This document shows, piece after piece, positions 21,455 through 31,279 of a stretch of DNA of 64,000 nt. The stretch comes from Phytopythium helicoides (taxonomy: Eukaryota > Oomycota > Peronosporomycetes > Pythiales > Pythiaceae). Every line of letters begins with the position of its first letter. The stretch's first letter is position 1. Made by a program: the position numbers and the translations under genes. The notes under the pieces are model-generated. The model was given only the letters and a program-made list of their open reading frames with translations, was not told the origin of the DNA and searched no databases. Location: NCBI GenBank assembly GCA_024867545.1, contig JANFNE010000008.1, positions 186,001 through 250,000 on the forward strand, given 5' to 3'.

Positions 21455-22006
21455 CGCGGCAACCGCCTGGCGACTGGTGCGCGGGCTGCTAAAGGTGGCG
21501 CCAGAGGCGACAGGCGACGGCCGTCACTGAGTGTCGAGGAAAGAGAGCCTGCCAGTCGCTTGAGCGCTGTATGATGCGCGCGCATTGGCGAGCTGAGAGG
21601 CGGACCGGAGCGTAGAGCGACGCGTCGCTTCAGGATCCGCTCGCATTGCTGGTCGTGACCCGTGAGAAAGCATACTGTTGCGGTCATTGCATTCGTTTTC
21701 AATTCGACTCTATTCGCAGAAGCCTGTTGAGAAAGCATACCCTTCACTCTCCGATATGGCTACACCAAATCAGATGGATTGTATCACAATGGGCGGTCGC
21801 GCCTCCTCATTTTCGCCTGCTTGCAGGAAGCGGAGCGCGGGCCTCGTACTGCGCATCCGCGCCGCTACCCTCGCGGCCGTGTGGGTCACTCTCGCTCTCG
21901 GCCGCTAGCTGCCAGCCTCCGCCAACCAGTTCAAGCAGCGTAGGAAGCAGCTCAGGCAGCAGCGCAGGCAGCAGTTCAGGCAGCAGCTCCAGCAGTCGAC
22001 GGCCCG
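21455..22006. other. Intergenic region with imperfect CAGGCAGCAG repeats
   Basis: Lies between the JmjC/FN3/PA gene and the MYB gene. Positions about 21928-21995 hold an imperfect CAGGCAGCAG-type repeat just before the MYB start codon. In other frames it reads as Ser- or Leu-rich sequence, which I regard as non-coding. The MYB promoter should be here. Confidence 0.5.
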
Positions 22007-22948
22007 ATGGAAGGCCACCTCTCCTCTGCGCTCGACTTCCAGTCTGCCGACCGCCACGACCAGTCGCACGACCTTGCCGCCGCCTCGAGGCTGCTCTCTC
22101 CGCTCTTCTCGGCTCCATCGGCGTCCGCGACCACGTCGCGCTCGATGGACGGCAGACCGACGCCCTGGCGTCGCGACGAGCACGCGCGCTTCATGCAAGC
22201 TCTCGAGGTCTTCGGAGCCGCGGGCGACGCTGCCTGGCCGCAGATTGCGACCTTTGTAGGCTCTCGAACCCCTGGTGAGGCGAGGCTTCACGCGCAGCTA
22301 TATCTGCAGCAGCTCATGCAGCGGTACTCGGCTCGTGGTGACGGCTGCTCGCCCGTGTTCGACTGGTTCGGTGCCGATGCAGACAACCAGAACGACCCAG
22401 GCAATGCTCCGCTGTCTATGACTTCGTCGAGCATGTTCAAGTCGGCTACGGTGCCTCCAAGATCACTGCCCGCGCAGTTCCAGCAGCGGAGGAACGGTCG
22501 GCGCCCCAAAGTCTGGACATTCCAAGAGGACAAGGCGTTCGAGACGGCACTCGCAAGCTGGAGTGGCGGCAAGCCCTATTCGTGGGCCAAGATCGCGGCT
22601 GCGCTACCCGGAAAGAGCGCCAAGGACGTGCGCAACCGCTACGAGAAGCTGCTGGGGGACGTGTCGTCCATTGAAGGAGGGCTTACGCCTCCTGCAGGTG
22701 AAATGTCGGCCATGACCCTCAATCGCCGCCCACCGCCAGTTGACACATCGGCGAGCTCTCGACCAGCATGCGGCATGCTGAGCCCCACGTTGTTCGATCT
22801 GCTGGACGCGTCGCCGCTTGCCACCGACAAGACCAAGGAAGAGCCCGCCAAGATGTGGAACGAGTTTCTGGCCGACGACTTCAAGTTCGCCGAGACCCGC
22901 GCGGGAGAAGCCCCCGAGCCGCTGAGTAGCGTCAAGAACGAGCCGTGA
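22007..22948 (+). CDS. MYB-related transcription factor with two SANT/MYB repeats
   Basis: A 313-aa probable nuclear DNA-binding protein. Repeat 1 (about residues 49-105) begins TPWRRDEHARFMQALEVFG and ends with EARLHAQLYLQQL, a variant of the SHAQKYF motif. Repeat 2 (about 168-225) is VWTFQEDKAFETALASWSGG, then WAKIAAALPGKSAKDVRNRY, followed by GDVSSIEGG; this matches the RADIALIS/DIVARICATA type of single MYB repeat, including the LxxDVxxIExG tail. In plant DIVARICATA proteins the order is reversed, with the SHAQKYF repeat second. The rest is Ser/Pro-rich with an acidic end that could activate transcription. I chose ATG 22007 because the upstream frame is in repeat sequence. It stands alone, with no sign of an operon. 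Confidence 0.85.
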   Translation: MEGHLSSALDFQSADRHDQSHDLAAASRLLSPLFSAPSASATTSRSMDGRPTPWRRDEHARFMQALEVFGAAGDAAWPQIATFVGSRTPGEARLHAQLYLQQLMQRYSARGDGCSPVFDWFGADADNQNDPGNAPLSMTSSSMFKSATVPPRSLPAQFQQRRNGRRPKVWTFQEDKAFETALASWSGGKPYSWAKIAAALPGKSAKDVRNRYEKLLGDVSSIEGGLTPPAGEMSAMTLNRRPPPVDTSASSRPACGMLSPTLFDLLDASPLATDKTKEEPAKMWNEFLADDFKFAETRAGEAPEPLSSVKNEP

Positions 22949-23249
22949 AAATGGAAATGGGAGTGTCGTGCTCGAAGGCGCGTCGTGCATTGCCTCAAAG
23001 TCCTACTTGTTATCTACCCTACCGTCTACTTGTCCTACGTCCATCCACCTACTTCCGCGGCTCACTACTTCTTCAGGCCATTCCTACTACTGCTACTGGC
23101 CCACTCGCATCGTGCGGCCTGCCTCCATCTTGCTGCTCGCTCTTGGCTTCATTGACTCTTCGTTCTCTCTCTCTCGCTCGCTCGCTCTCGCTTTCGCTCT
23201 CAAGTCGCTGGCTTCGCTCCTCGGGTCTATCCACCACCGGTGGAACGGC
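22949..23249. other. Convergent intergenic region with CT-rich tract
   Basis: Separates the stops of the MYB and transportin genes. A CTCTCTCGCTCGCTCGCTCT-like low-complexity tract lies at about 23163-23205. No gene seen. Confidence 0.6.
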
Positions 23250-25970
23250 TTACACGTTGAAGCGCGCCGTCAGGAATTGCTGCAGCGGCTCCGGGAAGCT
23301 CGCAAAGTACTTGGGCCAGTTGTCACCCAGACTCGTCTTGAAGCCGTGCACAATCTGGTAGAGCATCTCCTTCAGCTCAGTGCTCTGGATCGCCTGGCCC
23401 TCGAGCGACGCGATAGCACCGCACATGTACATAAAGTCGGCAACGATGCCGTTCGGGTTCACCTTGACCATGTAGCACAGACCCAGGAAGCAGTGCTCCT
23501 TCTCCTCCGGCGCGCGTACATGAGCCAATGCGCGGCACCAGCGCTTGGCAAACTCCTGCAGGTGCGGCGCCACAACGTTCGGGCACACATACCCGAGGCG
23601 GCCGAGCGTGATCGCGCAGTTCTCAACGAGGTTGCGCGGCAGCTTGGGGCGGTTGATCATGCCGATCAAGCGGCCGAGACAGTTGCCCACATACGGCTCC
23701 ATCTCAGCTCCAACGCGGATGGCGATCTCGCCGACCGACCAGCTGGCGTTGTTGCACACCGTTGGGAGGTCCGGGTCAATGTTCTCGATAAGCACTGGAA
23801 TGATCTCGCCGAGTCCAGGGCGAAGGATGAGCGGCGCGTGCTTGGCAAGATCTCCGACAACTCCCATCGCGCTCTGGCGAACGTCAAGCATATCGTGGCG
23901 GATGCACCCCATGATCAGGTTGAGGATATTTGAACCCGCGAGTAGCGCCTCGCTGTTTGTCTCCAGACCCTCGATCATACCCGAAACCAGGTCCAACGCG
24001 CACACGATGAGCTCGGGGTCGCCCTCTTCGAACTCGTTCGGGTTCTGGTCGTGCATGGCGTCCGCAAGCAGCTCATTCTCGATAATACGCTGGCAGCGCA
24101 CGTACACTGTCATCGCAAACTCCTGGAAGCCGTTACCAAGAGCCTGCGCGACCGGCGCGAGACACTCGAAAAGCGGCAGCAGCTCGCGGCTCCGGTCGTC
24201 AAGCGCGTTCCACTTGGCGATGAGTGGTGGCATTAGGATCTTGATGAAGTCCGGGTGGTTGAGCGCCTCGCCGATGGAGTCCGCGAGCGTGCCAATAGCG
24301 TCGTACAGGATCAGGAGGTTCTTGGCCTGGTACTTGCCAAACGCAAACATGAGGTTCTGCAGGATGGGCGTGAGGTACGGCACAAGCTCCTCGCGCGCTT
24401 CCTCTTCAAGCGTGCAGAATGCCGAGCACGCGGCCTCCTGCACCTTCTTGTGCGGGTCGAGAATGCGCTTCAGCATACCCTCAACCAGCGGCTTGAGCAA
24501 CGCTTCGTGATTGCCCTGCTCCACAACCCACGACGAATAACGGCTGAGAGTCCAGCACGTGATGCTGCGAATCAGCGGAGCCGCGTCGTCCAGCTTCAGC
24601 ATCAGGAACGGGAAGAGTTGTGGAAGGTGGGGCGTGATACCATTGTAGCACCCGTCCGCAATCGCTCCGAGCGCCAGGATTCCGCTCTCAACAAGCGGCC
24701 ACGGCTGCTCGAGTGACAGTCGCTCCTGAAGCAGCGGCAGCAGGGTCGGCAGGATCTCGTTGCCGTAACCATTCGACAGATTGTCCAGACTGGCGGCAGA
24801 GCAACGGCGGAGGTTCCACTCCAGCATCGAGTCGTCGTCATCGTCATCGTAGTCTTCGTCGTCGTCGTCGTCGTCACCGGTGTCGTCGTCGTCGCGGAGG
24901 TGTTCTCCGCCACCGCCGCCGCCGCGACGATGAAAAACGGGCTTGATGTCTTCGGGCCGGTCCGGCACGTTCTCATTCTGGCTCTGTTCCTCCGCCTCAA
25001 AGTTGGCGAGGTCCTCCTCGCTGTAGACCATGCGCTGGAAAAGCAGCGGCACGATCTGGCCCAAGTACGGCTGCAGTATGGGCTTGATCTCGCTGAACTC
25101 GCGCAGGTCGCAGAAGGACGCCCAGAACTCGCACGCCTCGATGGCCACGTTCTCATCCTCGTCCTGGTTGGCGCGCAAGATAAACTGGATGATCTGGTCC
25201 ATGTGCGGCACGAGGTACTGCACGCCGACCTCCAGCAGGATGACGATGCTTTTGCAAACGAGCTTGCGCACGTCGTTGGACGGGTCCTGCGTCAGGTGCG
25301 AGATACCCGCGAGGAAGTTGTCCATCTGCACGACGAGCCCGACCGGCATGTAGATGAGCACGTTGTTGAGGCAGTCGAGCGCGTCGCGGCGGTAGTTGGG
25401 GTTCGGGTGGTGGAAGTACTGCAGCAGCTTGGGCACGAGCGCGTTGAGCGGGCGGCTGGGCGAGTTCTCGAGCTTGGAGGCCGAGTCCTCGCAGATCTTG
25501 GCGAGCGCGCCGAAGGCACCGGCGAGCGCGTTGTCGTCGGCCTGGTCGAGGTATGCGAGCAACGCGGGCATGAGCTCTGGCCACTCGTCCAGGAAGGTGT
25601 ACTGCGAGACAAAGGTGGTGACGATGGAGCCGGCGGCGTTGCGGATGGGGTGCAGCGGGTCGGCGAGCACGAGCAGCGTCTTGGCGCGGATGACGGCGAG
25701 GATCTCCGTCTCCGCGGGGGTCTTGGCGCCGCCCACGTCGCTAGCCTTGATGTTTCGCTTGAGCAGCAGTCCCGCGAGCTGGCGCACGTTGGGCTCCGCC
25801 TGCGGCTCGCAGAGCAGGTGGACGAGGTAGAGGTTGAACTCGAGGTTCTGCTGGAACTGCTGCAGGCGCTGGTAGGACTCGCGCTGCACCTCGTTGTTGG
25901 GCACCATGTAGGCCTGCAGCAGCGCCACGACCTCCTGCAGCTGCGCGGGCTGCGGCTGCCACGCGCTCAT
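23250..25970 (-). CDS. TNPO1: Transportin-1 / karyopherin beta-2 nuclear import receptor
   Basis: A single-exon 906-aa HEAT-repeat protein, close to the usual length of about 890. Transportin carries PY-NLS cargoes such as hnRNP and ribosomal proteins into the nucleus and releases them on Ran-GTP. The N-terminus (MSAWQPQPAQLQEVVALLQ) and the block LAGLLLKRNIK match the importin-beta N-terminal domain; HEAT repeats run throughout (for example SVGEIAIRVG). An acidic insert (runs of D at about residues 357-381, with a GGGGGG stretch before it) corresponds to the H8 loop that helps eject cargo. The C-terminus PEPLQQFLTARFNV matches the family. The open frame continues upstream to 26528 but that part overlaps the NUBP1 first exon in antisense, so I chose the ATG at 25970. 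Confidence 0.94.
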   Translation of the reverse strand: MSAWQPQPAQLQEVVALLQAYMVPNNEVQRESYQRLQQFQQNLEFNLYLVHLLCEPQAEPNVRQLAGLLLKRNIKASDVGGAKTPAETEILAVIRAKTLLVLADPLHPIRNAAGSIVTTFVSQYTFLDEWPELMPALLAYLDQADDNALAGAFGALAKICEDSASKLENSPSRPLNALVPKLLQYFHHPNPNYRRDALDCLNNVLIYMPVGLVVQMDNFLAGISHLTQDPSNDVRKLVCKSIVILLEVGVQYLVPHMDQIIQFILRANQDEDENVAIEACEFWASFCDLREFSEIKPILQPYLGQIVPLLFQRMVYSEEDLANFEAEEQSQNENVPDRPEDIKPVFHRRGGGGGGEHLRDDDDTGDDDDDDEDYDDDDDDSMLEWNLRRCSAASLDNLSNGYGNEILPTLLPLLQERLSLEQPWPLVESGILALGAIADGCYNGITPHLPQLFPFLMLKLDDAAPLIRSITCWTLSRYSSWVVEQGNHEALLKPLVEGMLKRILDPHKKVQEAACSAFCTLEEEAREELVPYLTPILQNLMFAFGKYQAKNLLILYDAIGTLADSIGEALNHPDFIKILMPPLIAKWNALDDRSRELLPLFECLAPVAQALGNGFQEFAMTVYVRCQRIIENELLADAMHDQNPNEFEEGDPELIVCALDLVSGMIEGLETNSEALLAGSNILNLIMGCIRHDMLDVRQSAMGVVGDLAKHAPLILRPGLGEIIPVLIENIDPDLPTVCNNASWSVGEIAIRVGAEMEPYVGNCLGRLIGMINRPKLPRNLVENCAITLGRLGYVCPNVVAPHLQEFAKRWCRALAHVRAPEEKEHCFLGLCYMVKVNPNGIVADFMYMCGAIASLEGQAIQSTELKEMLYQIVHGFKTSLGDNWPKYFASFPEPLQQFLTARFNV

Positions 25971-26382
25971 TCTGCTCCCAGTGGCGGTGTGGACTTGGGA
26001 CGTAAATATGCAGCGGCGGTCGAGGGAAACCGAGCGGCGCGGCGGCGGGGACGGCGCCAAGCAGACGCGAGGCACGCGGCTCCACGCGAGTTTCTTCGTG
26101 GGGAGAAGCTGGGGACCCTGAGCTACCTCGCCGGCGTGGCCAGCCGCCGAATTGACTACCCGGTATGCCGACGAAATGACTACCAGGTGTGCAAAAGATC
26201 GCGCAATCGGCGACGAATGATGGTCGATTTTTCGGCCAATCACATGGGCTGCGAGTCGCCACTTCCCAACTCGAGCCGCGGCGAGCATGACGACGCCGGA
26301 GAACGCCAACGACGGTGGGGCCTGCGGCCGCTGTGGGTGGGCGGCGGCGGTGGAGATGGAGTGACGGTGTGCACCTGAATGA
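25971..26382. promoter_or_regulatory. Divergent promoter region between TNPO1 and NUBP1
   Basis: Only 412 bp separate the two start codons, so the two housekeeping genes probably share a bidirectional promoter. I see no clear CCAAT box or oomycete initiator. Confidence 0.5.
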
Positions 26383-27757
26383 ATGATCGCAGGCTGCGTG
26401 GGCGTCGAGTCGGAGCTCGCGGGCACGGCCGCGGGCTGCCAGGGCTGCCCCAACCAGTCGCTCTGCGCGTCCGGCGAGGCGCGCAAGCCCGACCCGGGTG
26501 CGTGCGGTGCGAGTAGGGCGGTGGACATAGGTGGCGGTGGTGCTCATGATTTGTCGTGTTGCAGCCGTGTCGGACGTGCGCCAGAGACTCGCGGGCGTCA
26601 AGCACAAGCTGCTGGTGCTGTCGGGCAAGGGCGGCGTGGGCAAGAGCACGGTGGCGTGCCAGCTCGCGTTCGCGCTCGCTGGCAAGGGCTTCCAGGTTGG
26701 ACTGCTGGACGTGGACATCACGGGCCCCAGTGTGCCGCGCATGCTCGGACTCATGGGCCAGGAGGTGCACCAGAGCGCGGCCGGCTGGTCCCCCGTCTAC
26801 GTCGATGACAACCTTGGCGTCATGTCGATCGGCTTCATGCTCCCCAACGCGGACGATGCCATCATCTGGCGCGGACCCAAGAAGAGCGGCATCATCAAGC
26901 AGTTCCTCGTGGACGTGCAATGGGGCGAGCTCGACTACCTCATCATTGACACGCCGCCTGGCACGTCGGACGAGCACATCAGCATCGTGCAGTACATGAA
27001 GGAGGCGGACCTGGACGGCGCCGTGGTCGTGACAACCCCGCAGGAAGTCGCGCTCAGTGACGTGCGCAAGGAGCTCAACTTCTGCCGCAAGGTGAGCGCG
27101 AGGCGGTTGTGTATTCTGCTGGCAATGGCTGCCACTGACAAAACTATCGTCCAAAATGTCCAGACCAAGATCAACGTACTTGGTGTCGTGGAGAACATGA
27201 GCGGCGTGCAGCGTCCGCTGGACAACGTGCGCTTCGTGGGTGGTGATGGCGTCGACCAGACGGAAGCCTTCATGAAGGTGGGAAGTGTACAGCTGAAAGC
27301 GGCAAGAGCGCCTTCCTGACTGTAGTTTACTGACCCGGATGGAATGGCCTGCTCAGATTCTTCAAGAGAAGGCGCCGGAACTCCTGCAGCACTCGGTCCG
27401 TAGCATGCATGTATATTGAGGGAGTTGTTTACACGCTCACGCTGATGACTATCTTTTCGTGGCGAGTAGATCCAGATGGATGTGTTCCCGTCGGCTTCTG
27501 GAGGTGGTGAGGCGATGGCGAAGGCATTCAACGTGCCGTTCCTCGGACGCCTCCCGCTTGACGACAAGATGACGGGCTCGTGCGAAGAGGGTGTGTCCTT
27601 CCTTGAAGAGTATCCGGACTCGGTGGCGGCGCCGGCGTTCGCCAAGATCGTTGACGGTAAGTGGATCAACGCTTATATATTGCCGCGGGTGGCTGCAGCG
27701 ATCTGACGACGCGCGCCTTGGCATCTTGCAGATGTGATCGCATCGATGAAGAAGTAG
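26383..27757 (+). CDS. NUBP1: NUBP1/NBP35 cytosolic Fe-S cluster scaffold ATPase
   Basis: P-loop NTPase that assembles 4Fe-4S clusters for cytosolic and nuclear proteins. Five exons: 26383-26497, 26565-27091, 27164-27277, 27470-27656 and 27732-27757, all frame-compatible, giving 322 aa (human protein 320). The N-terminal ferredoxin-like motif is complete: C5, C19, C22, C28 (CX13CX2CX5C in [11 protein letters not shown] to NQSLCASG). The deviant Walker A is [10 protein letters not shown], followed by [42 protein letters not shown] and GVVENMSG. The usual CPxC pair right after ENMSG is absent: the sequence reads [14 protein letters not shown]. In yeast these cysteines hold the bridging cluster of the Nbp35-Cfd1 dimer. 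The start ATG follows directly after an in-frame stop, so the N-terminus is short (four residues before C5). Confidence 0.93.
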
Positions 27758-27949
27758 AGAGCACACTCGCTTCGACAACTGGGTCGAGTCCGATAAATAC
27801 TAGTATTTGATCCTCGCACGCTTGTTGCTGTGCACTTGAATTTCCTTGTCAATCAGGTAAATAGGTCAACTCAGGCACCAACCTCGCGTTGCGTGGAAGC
27901 TTGAGAGTCTGGATGAGTTGATCTGCTGTCTGGCCGTCTATGATATCTT

Positions 27950-30900
27950 CTATTTAGGGGAGTGATCGGAGTTGAACAGCACGATGACGACAGACACGTT
28001 GTCCGACGATCCGGACCGGATTGCGAGGTTCGCGAGTGAGTGGCTCGCTTGCTGTTCATCACATTGTTAAACAACTATTTCCACTCCGTCGACGACTGCG
28101 ACGCACCTTTGCAGAATAGCCCTCTTTGAGCTTCGCGGCCACATGCCGCACGGCTTCCTTGCTCGTGATCGTGTCCCATAGTCCATCGCACGCGAGGATG
28201 AGGAACTCAAACTCGGGTGTGATCTCTATCTCCTGCTCCCACGATTACCCGCATCGTCAGTCTGCGCGTCAAGTCGTACCATTGATAGTACTTCGTACCA
28301 GGTATTCAGGCATCGAGATAATGAGGTCTCCTGTGAAGACCCGTGGGTGATCCTCAGGGTACGCCCAATACTCGTACCTCGTCAGGGCCTCACCCTTGTA
28401 GTCGATGTCGCCGATAGCGCGCGAGACGGCCAGCTCGCCGTTTACACGATAAATGTTAACCCACTGCACGACACGCTCGGCCTTCTGTTGGATCTCTGGG
28501 TCGCTCAAGTCCATCGAGTGCAGCTTCGACATGTGCAGTTCGCGCTCCTCGCGCACCCAGCCGCCGCGCTCCTCGATACGATCGCGTTCATCCTTTCGAC
28601 CGGGCGTCTGCTCCTCGATAACGTCCATTGGCTTGCCCCCAATGCTCACCACCGCACGGCTGTCTCCAATGTTGGCCGTCATGAGGCGATTACCGCGGAT
28701 TAGTACAACCGCGGCCGTCGTGCCGTCACTCAACGTCTGTGATGGTAAAGTGTCAACGCATTGTCGATACCAAACAATCGAAAAAGAGGCTGAAACCTAC
28801 CTCAGCCTCTGCCTTCTCGAGGAACTCCTTATCTATGCGCTGGAAGATCTCCTCGAACGCCAATTTCGTGTTGGACAGAAACGATTCGTGCGTCGTCAGA
28901 TACGAAACAAATCGCTGGTTGGAGAACATCGCCGCCTGACGGGATCCCGCATTCACTACTGTTAGTTCCCCGTGATTGTTGGAAGCCTAGCTCCTAATAG
29001 GCAAAGGACTTACTCGGACTCCGCTGTGACCATCAAAGATTGCGTAAATGGATTGCCTTGGAACAGAATCGGTGGATACAGCGCCTTCGGTCTGCTCCAT
29101 GAGCGCGTTCAGGTCCGGAACACAGCAACAGACGTCCTCCATACTACTTCGCACACCGAGAAGCGAAGTGACGCCGTGAACATCATCGCCTGTCGAATAA
29201 CTCTCTTCCGTCGCAAATGTTTCGGTGAACGATTCGCGCGCGTTGAACGAAAAGCTCTCGACTGGTTGCAGATCCGCATAACCCTCGCGTTGATGGCGAG
29301 GAACCCACCTCCCCGCAGTTGGCACTGGAGCAGCTGCTGGGGTGGATGGTGGCGGATCCAACGGAGGAGACGCCGACTCGGATGGAGGTGGAGAAGTTGG
29401 GACCGCGGCGCTGCGGTTGCGAAGAAACCGCGGGATGTACTTGCCAGCCGGCGCAACCGGCGGTGATAGCGTTTGTTGTATTGGCGGCGCATCTGGTACA
29501 CTTTGAATGGCAGTCTCCTGCAACGACGAACCGTGAAGCCGGTCTTCTATCTCTTCAAGCTCCTCCTTGCTTTCCTCAACGAGCGGCTCGTTGCGGAGGA
29601 CTGAAACGGACTGCTGCGAGTCCGAGATGTCGTCAAACGCAAACATGAGAGGGCTACGAGGACCATAGCTACCGATGCTTAACGGACTGCTGGCGCGACG
29701 GGGACTCGCACGACCACTTGTGGTGGAGTCGTCTGAAAAGCTCTCGGAGGAGAAAAACCCACCGCTTGCTCGACCACGAAGATAGTCTTCAATGGCGCTA
29801 CCGCTTTGGTGCACCAAGCCGCCGCCGTAGTCTTGATAATCGAACGAAACACTGCGATTGGCACGAGAGAGACTCTTCTGCGCACAAGATGGCAATTTTA
29901 GTTGAGCACCAATTCTTTTACATCAATAGAAGAAGGGAATGAATCAGATGGAACACTTACCCGACGAGACAAGCTGTTAGAGAGGCGATTCGGCCGGTGC
30001 TCCGCCTGATGAAAAGCGTTGAACACATTTAGATGAGTTGGCAGCGAGTGCAAGTAAGGAAGTGACGAATGAACCTGTCTAGACAGCGCCGATACGATGT
30101 TGGCGATGGATTTCTGGAAGTTGAACAGCCAGTCGTGCATCTGACATGCGAACAATTGCCATTCGTTCAGTTGTTGGGTAATAGATTGAAGAAGTGGCAA
30201 CACAGACGTACCCGGTCCCTCGACTCGGCGCGCAGAATATATCGGCGGCTCTCCATCCGGATCTGAAAGGCTCCGACACCGAAATCCTTCTGCGATACAC
30301 GGTCGAGTAATGAGCCTCTACACCGCTGTCGCGAATCTCTAGCTGTTGGCTAGCGCACCGCCGTGGTGACAGAATCAATGTCCTCGAGGCTGATGACCGC
30401 GCAGCAGGTCCTGTCCGTCGGCTGCTTGTCCACAATGTCGGCACGACGCTTGTAGTAGAAGAGCTTGCTGTCCTGCATGACAAACCAGCGCTTCTTCCAG
30501 CGCGTCGGGTCTTCCGAGCTCTGCTTCTCCAGCTCGCCCTCCATGTAGGCGGCCTCGAGGTAGCGCGAGTAGCCGTCGAGCGTGCGCGGCCGGAAGTAGC
30601 TGGTCGAGGTCGGCGCGCCGGCCACGGCCGCGTCTGCATTCGTTGGTCCGCGCCCGCACCCACTGCGTCAGATCCGCGTCCGTGCAGCGTCCGCGCACGC
30701 ACACGCACCTGAAGTGTCCTCTTCCTCGCCCTCGGACGACGAGCTGCTGGACGACATGGGTCCGCGGCGGCCCGAGGCGCTGTCCTTGCGCGCGAAGTAG
30801 CGCGACGACAGCGACCCCTGCGGCACGGACGCCGCGATGGCCACGCCGGCCGAGCGCGGCGTCCACGCGGCCGAGATGGCGCCCGCAGGCGCAGCCGCGC

Positions 30901-30967
30901 GGTCCGCGGGCGCGGCGGTCGCCTCGGGCCGCGCCGATCGCTGGAAAAAGTGCTTGAGGCTCGCCAT
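27950..30967 (-). CDS. PH domain-PP2C fusion protein phosphatase
   Basis: Nine exons, all in frame: 30967-30709, 30633-30359, 30289-30212, 30140-29961, 29877-29014, 28935-28801, 28736-28299, 28232-28107 and 28051-27950; total 818 aa. An N-terminal Ser-rich part is followed by a pleckstrin homology domain (about 117-217; MEGELEKQ, RWKKRWFVMQDSKLFYYKRR, FQIRMESRRYILRAES, MHDWLFNFQKSIAN). A disordered linker (about 240-495) follows. The PP2C metal-dependent Ser/Thr phosphatase domain (about 499-815) has LLGVRSSMEDV, YAIFDGHSGVR, SDGTTAAVVLI, IGDSRAV, AVSRAIGD, LILACDGLWD and SDNVSVVIVLF, so all metal-binding aspartates are present. The linker repeats a short motif: GKYIPRF and GRWVPRH. The PH domain probably places the phosphatase on phosphoinositide membranes. 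Start is the first ATG in frame (MASLKHFFQRS). Confidence 0.9.
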
Positions 30968-31279
30968 GTGCCGCGCTCGGACGCTCGGATCTCCCGCGGT
31001 CACCTTCTATGCTGAGGCTCGCGCTGCGGGGCCGCAAAAGTCCCTGCATGTTTTTTGGTCGGCGCAGAACTATGTGCCTCTTCAAACCTCCCAAATGTAG
31101 TCCTTGATATTTGGTCTCACAGGATTTAGGTGACTCCCGGGGAGTCAGCAATGCCCAAGATTCGATTCATGTTGAAGCTGGGGTGGATGGCCATCGAGAT
31201 CATCAGCATGGAGCAATGGAGCACCAGGCTGTTTGGTTTAGTGAGAGGAAAGGAGTCATACATTGCGAAAGGGATTCAT
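30968..31279. other. Intergenic region
   Basis: Between the start of the PH-PP2C gene and the stop of POLD1 (tandem, same strand). It should hold the PP2C promoter and the POLD1 3' untranslated region. No clear element seen. Confidence 0.5.

Noticed and set aside
24900..26378. 492-codon plus-strand frame opposite transportin
   Set aside because: Exact antisense of the transportin gene, with Leu/Val/Arg/Glu-biased composition typical of shadows of GC-rich coding DNA.
26401..26528. Upstream extension of transportin to 26528
   Set aside because: The added residues are antisense of NUBP1 exon 1, whose cysteine motif proves the plus-strand reading; MSAWQPQPAQ at 25970 fits importin-beta starts.
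27278..27319. Reading NUBP1 on through 27278-27319 to the stop there
   Set aside because: That would lose the conserved C-terminal part; splicing 27277 to 27470 continues with a family-typical [12 protein letters not shown].
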